DNA from: DTU080 sp050945315
Lineage (GTDB): Bacteria; Bacillota; Limnochordia; DTU080
Direction: 5' to 3'
NCBI GenBank assembly: GCA_050945315.1
Contig: JBMNSS010000114.1
Coordinates: 1-8,588 of the forward strand
Length of the DNA: 8,588 nt
Positions 5,130-8,588 of the stretch are shown in pieces (the stretch's first letter is position 1; each line of letters starts with the position of its first letter). Below the pieces are notes generated by a model. The model did no database searches and was not told the DNA's origin. It saw nothing but the letters and a program-made list of their open reading frames with translations. A program made the position numbers and the translations under genes.

Positions 5130-7336
5130 CCCACTTCGCCTTGACCGGCCCGTAGCAGGCGTGTGATATGACTGCTCTGCTTAGGATGAACCAACATCCC
5201 GGAAAACAAGCCTCTCGGACAGTCAATGGCTTTGTACCCGGCAATAGGCAGTCCGTTTTCGAGCAATACTGCCAACCCCTCGCAACGTCGGTGACAAGCA
5301 TGATGGGCGCAGGCCACATTCACAGTCCGGTATTCCCCGGTGAGCACGTGCTCAAAGCCTTTGAAGTGGCTGTCATGCCCCTGCTCCCATCGACCCCGAC
5401 TGATGAGAGCGGCCCCTAAGGCTCCGGCACAGAGTACGTCATGAGTGTGCTCTGAGACTACAAAATCCCGCTCCCCCAGACCGAGTGTCTGCCGGAAAAC
5501 GTGTCGCACGGCCGCATTCAAAAAGACTCCGCCCTGGGCCACAATCGGGACGCGCAGCATACCGCGGCCAATGTCCGAAAGATACGTGCGACACACTGCA
5601 TAGGCCACGCCCATGAGCAAATCGGGTGTTGAAAAGCCCATCCGAGCCTTGTGGATGACATCTGATTCGCCGAAAACGGCGCATCGTCCGGCGATGTGAG
5701 CAGGATGCAAGGACTGCAGGGCCACCTCGGCGTAATCCTCAATGCTCAAACTGAAACGGCGGGCCACGGCCTCCAAAAATGCACCGGTGCCGGCCGCACA
5801 CTTATCGTTCATGGCAAAGCTGAGTCCCTCTCCCCGGACGGCGATCAGCTTGCTGTCATTGCCCCCGATATCTACGACTGTCGCTACCTCTGGCAGCCAA
5901 TGACTGGCCCAGGCGTAATGAGCGATGATCTCGGTGGTGTAGACATCTGCCGTCTCTTGACGGCGTGTAGTGATCATGTCTCTGAACAGCTCACCGGCAC
6001 TGCCTGTTGTACCGATGCCCGCCAAATCAGCGTCTGTGGGCAAGGCTGCTTTCAATCGCCGTAGCGCCTCACGGCAGGCGTTGACGGCGTCCCCGCAGGT
6101 ATCCACACTGCCGAAAGTGATGATCTCAACCCCTCTTCCTTCGCTACGTATCAGGGCAAACTTGGTGCCTCGCGAACCCCCGTCGATGCCGGCGAAGTAG
6201 TATCCGGCTGAGCTACGGACAGATTCGGGCCACAGACGTACCGGTTGCGTGTTGTTCTCTCCACGCTCCACCGGAACCCGCAGGACTTGGTTCTGTATCG
6301 GTTGCTCGTGTACGTGGCGCGGATTGTGACATCCGTCACAGCGCCCCCCAAAGGTGGCGGTCACGACGGTTTCACCGTTGCGTTCATCAAGAGTCTGAAC
6401 CAATTCACAGGCATTCTGACATCCGTGACAGTAGCGCAAGCGCGTCTGGGGCTGTCGCTCGAGGTAGTCGGGGCGAAAACGACTGATACTGTTGCCGCCC
6501 TCCATGGCTTCCATGACGGCCACGGCCATGCCCAAAGCTCCCACCACACCGCTGTGGGGAGTGATCACCAGTTGTGTGTTCATAACCTTTTCGAAAGCCC
6601 GACGTACAGCCGGATTGAAAGCCACCCCTCCCTGGAAAACCACAGGTTGCGGCAGAGGATGACCACGGACTACGGTCTTGACATAATTGCGCGCCAAAGC
6701 CTCGCAGACACCCATCAATCGATCCGCCAAAGGCACGCCCTTTTGTGTGAGATGTCGGAAATCACGTTTGGAGAAGACTGTACATGTGGCATCGATGCTC
6801 GCCGGATGGCGACTCTGAAGAGCCAGCTCTCCGAAGTCTTCCAAAGCGACGCCGGCTTCGTCGGCCAGCTGCTTGATAAACTCACCGGTACCTGCTGAAC
6901 AGATGGTGTTCATGCTGAAGTGAATCGGCAGGCCTTCTTCGTCCAGCACGATGAATTTCGAGTCCTGACCCCCGATTTCGATCACCGAACGTACCTGTGT
7001 GAGTGGGTCTCCGTTTTCAATGAGCACGGCTCCCACGCTAACCAGATGCATCACCCCGGCGGCATGGGCGAAGATCTCCGTCTGAATAAGATCAGCACCG
7101 ATCTGGTTCCCCATGAGCTTTCTGCCGCTTCCGGTCACGCCCACTCCGGCGATGTCTCCTGAAACCGAATCCAGATAGACACGTAACGCGTAGGCCACCG
7201 CCTCTGCGTGAGTGGAAAAGGCATCATAGCGAAGGTAGACCGGGGTGCCGACCATCCGGGCATCACGGTCTACTCCGACCACTTTGACCGTCGCAGATCC
7301 GACATCCAAACCCATGTAGAGATCATCTCGCGACAC
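5126..7336 (-). CDS. Tandem BadF/BadG/BcrA/BcrD-type ATPase (activase)
   Basis: This 736-residue protein contains two ASKHA-fold ATPase domains of the 2-hydroxyacyl-CoA dehydratase activase family. Domain 1 (about 7-280) has GLDVGSATVKVV (9-20), IEIGGQDSKF (119-128), ICSAGTGEF (145-153) and DATCTVFSKRD (182-192). Domain 2 (about 382-646) has GIDGGSRGTKF, VDIGGNDSKLI, DKCAAGTGAFLE and AGRCAVFGESDV. In HgdC-type activases the two cysteines at these sites bind one [4Fe-4S] cluster between two monomers; here both pairs survive (C146/C185, C513/C552). Each ATPase domain is followed by a cysteine module (C303-C336 and C676-C706). The expected role is ATP-driven electron transfer to the downstream Fe-S protein. 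The start is GTG 7336, with GAGG (7347-7344) at 7-nt spacing; an inner ATG at residue 8 is less likely. It is the first gene of the five-gene operon, lying just past the methyltransferase terminator. Confidence 0.9.
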   Translation of the reverse strand: MSRDDLYMGLDVGSATVKVVGVDRDARMVGTPVYLRYDAFSTHAEAVAYALRVYLDSVSGDIAGVGVTGSGRKLMGNQIGADLIQTEIFAHAAGVMHLVSVGAVLIENGDPLTQVRSVIEIGGQDSKFIVLDEEGLPIHFSMNTICSAGTGEFIKQLADEAGVALEDFGELALQSRHPASIDATCTVFSKRDFRHLTQKGVPLADRLMGVCEALARNYVKTVVRGHPLPQPVVFQGGVAFNPAVRRAFEKVMNTQLVITPHSGVVGALGMAVAVMEAMEGGNSISRFRPDYLERQPQTRLRYCHGCQNACELVQTLDERNGETVVTATFGGRCDGCHNPRHVHEQPIQNQVLRVPVERGENNTQPVRLWPESVRSSAGYYFAGIDGGSRGTKFALIRSEGRGVEIITFGSVDTCGDAVNACREALRRLKAALPTDADLAGIGTTGSAGELFRDMITTRRQETADVYTTEIIAHYAWASHWLPEVATVVDIGGNDSKLIAVRGEGLSFAMNDKCAAGTGAFLEAVARRFSLSIEDYAEVALQSLHPAHIAGRCAVFGESDVIHKARMGFSTPDLLMGVAYAVCRTYLSDIGRGMLRVPIVAQGGVFLNAAVRHVFRQTLGLGERDFVVSEHTHDVLCAGALGAALISRGRWEQGHDSHFKGFEHVLTGEYRTVNVACAHHACHRRCEGLAVLLENGLPIAGYKAIDCPRGLFSGMLVHPKQSSHITRLLRAGQGEVG

Positions 7337-7389
7337 ATAGACACCTCGCTGAGTACAACGATCACCTCTCAGAGTCTGTCCGAGCGCGC
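7337..7389 (-). promoter_or_regulatory. Leader of the activase-spoVA operon; promoter not identified
   Basis: These 53 bp between the terminator tail and the activase start should carry the operon promoter unless transcription reads through. I see no good sigma-A pair. I also see no CAT-type -10 of the sporulation sigma factors E, F, G or K. The hexamer GAGGTG occurs twice (minus strand, near 7368-7363 and 7347-7342); the second is the ribosome binding site of the activase gene. Confidence 0.25.
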
Positions 7390-7418
7390 AAAAATATACC
7401 CCGCCGACAGCGGCGGGG
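7390..7418 (-). terminator. Rho-independent terminator after the methyltransferase gene
   Basis: On the minus strand a perfect 8-bp GC stem, CCCCGCCG-CTGT-CGGCGGGG, extended by one A-T pair at 7419/7398, is followed by TATATTTTTG. It lies 22 bp after the methyltransferase stop and ends that transcript. Read on the plus strand it has only TTT, so it acts mainly on the minus strand. It separates the methyltransferase gene from the activase-spoVA operon. Confidence 0.92.
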
Positions 7419-7440
7419 TTTGAGAAGACATAGGATCGCC

Positions 7441-8394
7441 TCAGCTTTCAGCAATGGACCCGATGATAATACCTGGATTCTCTTTTCTTGCTTCTTCCAA
7501 TCGGCGTTGCGCTATGGCACAGTATTCAGCGTTAATGTCATAGCCGACATAGTGCCTGCCCCGTATGGCTGCCGCCAGCGTGGTGGAACCCGACCCGTTA
7601 AAAGGATCCAACACCACATCACCGACATAGGAATAGAGTTGGATCACTCTTGTCGCCAGTTCCACGGGAAAGGGTGCCGGATGTCCGACCCGATTGGCCC
7701 GTTCGGGCGGGATTTCCCACACCGAGAGAGTGGCGGCCATAAACTCATCTCGGCTGATATCACTCTCACCGCGATCGGGCCGCGAAAAATCGTCCTTTAC
7801 AAAAACCAGCAAGTACTCATGGAGATCGCGCAAGCGCGGTGCCTTGGCGGACATCCACGAACCCCATGCACAGCTACCGCTCGCACCCCGCCCTTTCTGC
7901 CAGATCACCTCTCCGGCAGGTAGGAAACCGAGACGCATATGACAAGCATAGAAATAGGCATGCATGGGGATGTAGGGTTTACGCCCCAGGTTGGCTATGT
8001 TGACTACATAGCGTCCGCCCGGTCTCAATGTACGATATACCTCGGCGCCCACCCGACCGATCAGTCCCAGGTAATCCTCAAGACTGAGGTCCTCATCGTA
8101 ATCCTTACCTGTGTTATACGGTGGTGACGTAAAAGCCAGCGCTACGGAGCCATCCGGTATCTGCCGCATGTCCTCAGAAGTCTGACAGTAGAGCCGATCG
8201 CCCCAAGCTTCCAGGGGCTGATCTCTCACGGACGGTCGCCGCTCAACCGTAGCGTTAGCTACCATCGAGAATAAACCCGCGCCGCTGCCCTCATAGAGGC
8301 TTCTCGCATAAAAAGCACTCGCGTCGTGCGCCTCGCGTTTGCTGACCCCGAATGATGAAGTCTGAGTCCCTTGTCTGGATGTCTTCTTAATCAT
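7441..8394 (-). CDS. Beta-class DNA methyltransferase, probably N4-cytosine
   Basis: This 317-residue enzyme transfers a methyl group from S-adenosylmethionine to an exocyclic amino group in DNA. The catalytic motif is FTSPPY (88-93), the N4-cytosine form rather than DPPY. Then come GHPAPFP (237-243), the AdoMet-binding motif DPFNGSGST (263-271) and GYDIN (284-288). Catalytic motif before AdoMet motif is the beta-class order. The first 60 or so residues form an extension containing SKREAHDASAFYARSLY (18-34). ATG 8394 is chosen because GGAG (8406-8403) lies 8 nt upstream; the upstream in-frame GTG 8403 overlaps that GGAG. No restriction gene is in the window: a terminator follows, and upstream only short doubtful frames are seen. 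It could be an orphan epigenetic enzyme, or its partner could lie beyond the right edge. Target sequence is unknown. Confidence 0.94.
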   Translation of the reverse strand: MIKKTSRQGTQTSSFGVSKREAHDASAFYARSLYEGSGAGLFSMVANATVERRPSVRDQPLEAWGDRLYCQTSEDMRQIPDGSVALAFTSPPYNTGKDYDEDLSLEDYLGLIGRVGAEVYRTLRPGGRYVVNIANLGRKPYIPMHAYFYACHMRLGFLPAGEVIWQKGRGASGSCAWGSWMSAKAPRLRDLHEYLLVFVKDDFSRPDRGESDISRDEFMAATLSVWEIPPERANRVGHPAPFPVELATRVIQLYSYVGDVVLDPFNGSGSTTLAAAIRGRHYVGYDINAEYCAIAQRRLEEARKENPGIIIGSIAES

Positions 8395-8402
8395 CTGTGC
8401 CA

Positions 8403-8406
8403 CTCC
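8403..8406 (-). promoter_or_regulatory. Shine-Dalgarno GGAG that sets the methyltransferase start
   Basis: GGAG lies 8 nt before ATG 8394 on the minus strand. The longer frame from GTG 8403 would start inside this site, so the shorter 317-residue product is preferred. Confidence 0.7.
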
Positions 8407-8418
8407 ACGTTGAAAATC

Positions 8419-8436
8419 CGGCTTGCTCTCAAGCCG
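8419..8436 (-). terminator. Perfect 7-bp hairpin, possible weak terminator
   Basis: The minus strand reads CGGCTTG-AGAG-CAAGCCG followed by GATTTTCA. The stem is perfect with a tetraloop, but only four U residues follow, so termination would be weak. It lies just upstream of the methyltransferase ribosome binding site and overlaps the stop codon of the doubtful frame at 8429-8557. It may be a terminator for whatever lies upstream, or a leader structure of the methyltransferase mRNA. Confidence 0.4.
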
Positions 8437-8557
8437 CTATGGTCTTCTTCTCGAACAAGCAATCATCAACCTGCAACCAGATCGCAGTGCACCGGATGCA
8501 TACTTTCTGACACCCCGAGACAACATAGAGGTGTCGGGTGCGCAGCGGTTGAGCCAA
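8429..8557 (-). CDS. Doubtful small cysteine-containing frame, 42 aa
   Basis: This minus-strand frame of 42 codons would start at TTG 8557 and end inside the hairpin at 8419-8436. The product has a cluster C-x4-C-x2-C (GCQKVCIRC), a fourth cysteine 11 residues later, and a basic end KKTIAA, which could bind a metal. Against it, there is no ATG or GTG start, the AAGGA before TTG is too close (2 nt), and a second minus-strand frame stays open across the same bases to the window edge. I do not recognise the protein. It could be the tail of a gene broken or misread upstream, or chance. Confidence 0.22.
   Translation of the reverse strand: MAQPLRTRHLYVVSGCQKVCIRCTAIWLQVDDCLFEKKTIAA
8509..8535. 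repeat. Inverted repeat GACACC/GGTGTC
   Basis: A perfect 6-bp inverted repeat (8509-8514 and 8530-8535) encloses a 15-nt loop. No U-tract follows. It could be an operator or simply chance. Nothing else is recognisable in 8437-8588 except an imperfect stem, CTTGTGG (8562-8568) against CCGCAAG (8582-8588), cut by the window end. Confidence 0.25.
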
Positions 8558-8588
8558 GATCCTTGTGGGTCCTCACGGGATCCGCAAG

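Noticed and set aside
6245..6898. Plus-strand open frame of 217 codons
   Set aside because: It is antisense to the activase gene, with no recognisable protein features.

Overview
The window reads as chromosome from an endospore-forming, anaerobic Firmicute of the Clostridia type with fairly GC-rich DNA. The evidence is a minimal spoVAC-spoVAD-spoVAE set, a TM1266-type regulator of the kind found with [FeFe]-hydrogenase genes, and oxygen-sensitive activase/2-hydroxyacyl-CoA dehydratase-type Fe-S proteins. The genus cannot be fixed from the sequence. GTG starts are common: five of the seven well-supported genes begin with GTG.

Layout, left to right. Positions 1-402 hold a probable 40-residue membrane peptide gene on the minus strand (42-164) with a very strong ribosome binding site, then a non-coding stretch. 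A TM1266-type small regulator gene on the plus strand (403-654) follows and converges, with a 7-bp gap, on a long minus-strand operon. In transcription order (right to left) that operon is: a 736-residue protein with two BadF/BcrA-type ATPase domains (7336-5126), an 854-residue 2-hydroxyacyl-CoA dehydratase-like Fe-S protein (5129-2565, 4-bp overlap), then spoVAC (2533-2072), spoVAD (2055-1048) and spoVAE (1012-662). The gaps are -4, 31, 16 and 35 bp, so one transcript is very likely. To the right, a strong minus-strand terminator (7390-7418) closes an upstream gene for a beta-class, probably N4-cytosine, DNA methyltransferase (8394-7441). Positions 8404-8588 carry hairpins and a doubtful short cysteine-containing reading frame.

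How the genes may work together. SpoVAC, SpoVAD and SpoVAE form the core of the forespore membrane machinery that takes up dipicolinic acid (DPA) during sporulation and releases it at germination. The two genes in front of them look like a complete ATP-driven electron-injection system: an activase hydrolyses ATP to push a low-potential electron onto a cysteine-ligated cluster in the partner protein. Their close linkage to spoVA is the most notable point in the window. It suggests, but does not prove, that this reductase-like pair is made in the developing spore. Its substrate is unknown. The activase carries a duplicated ATPase-plus-cysteine module and the partner carries two related halves, so each may act as a built-in pseudo-dimer.
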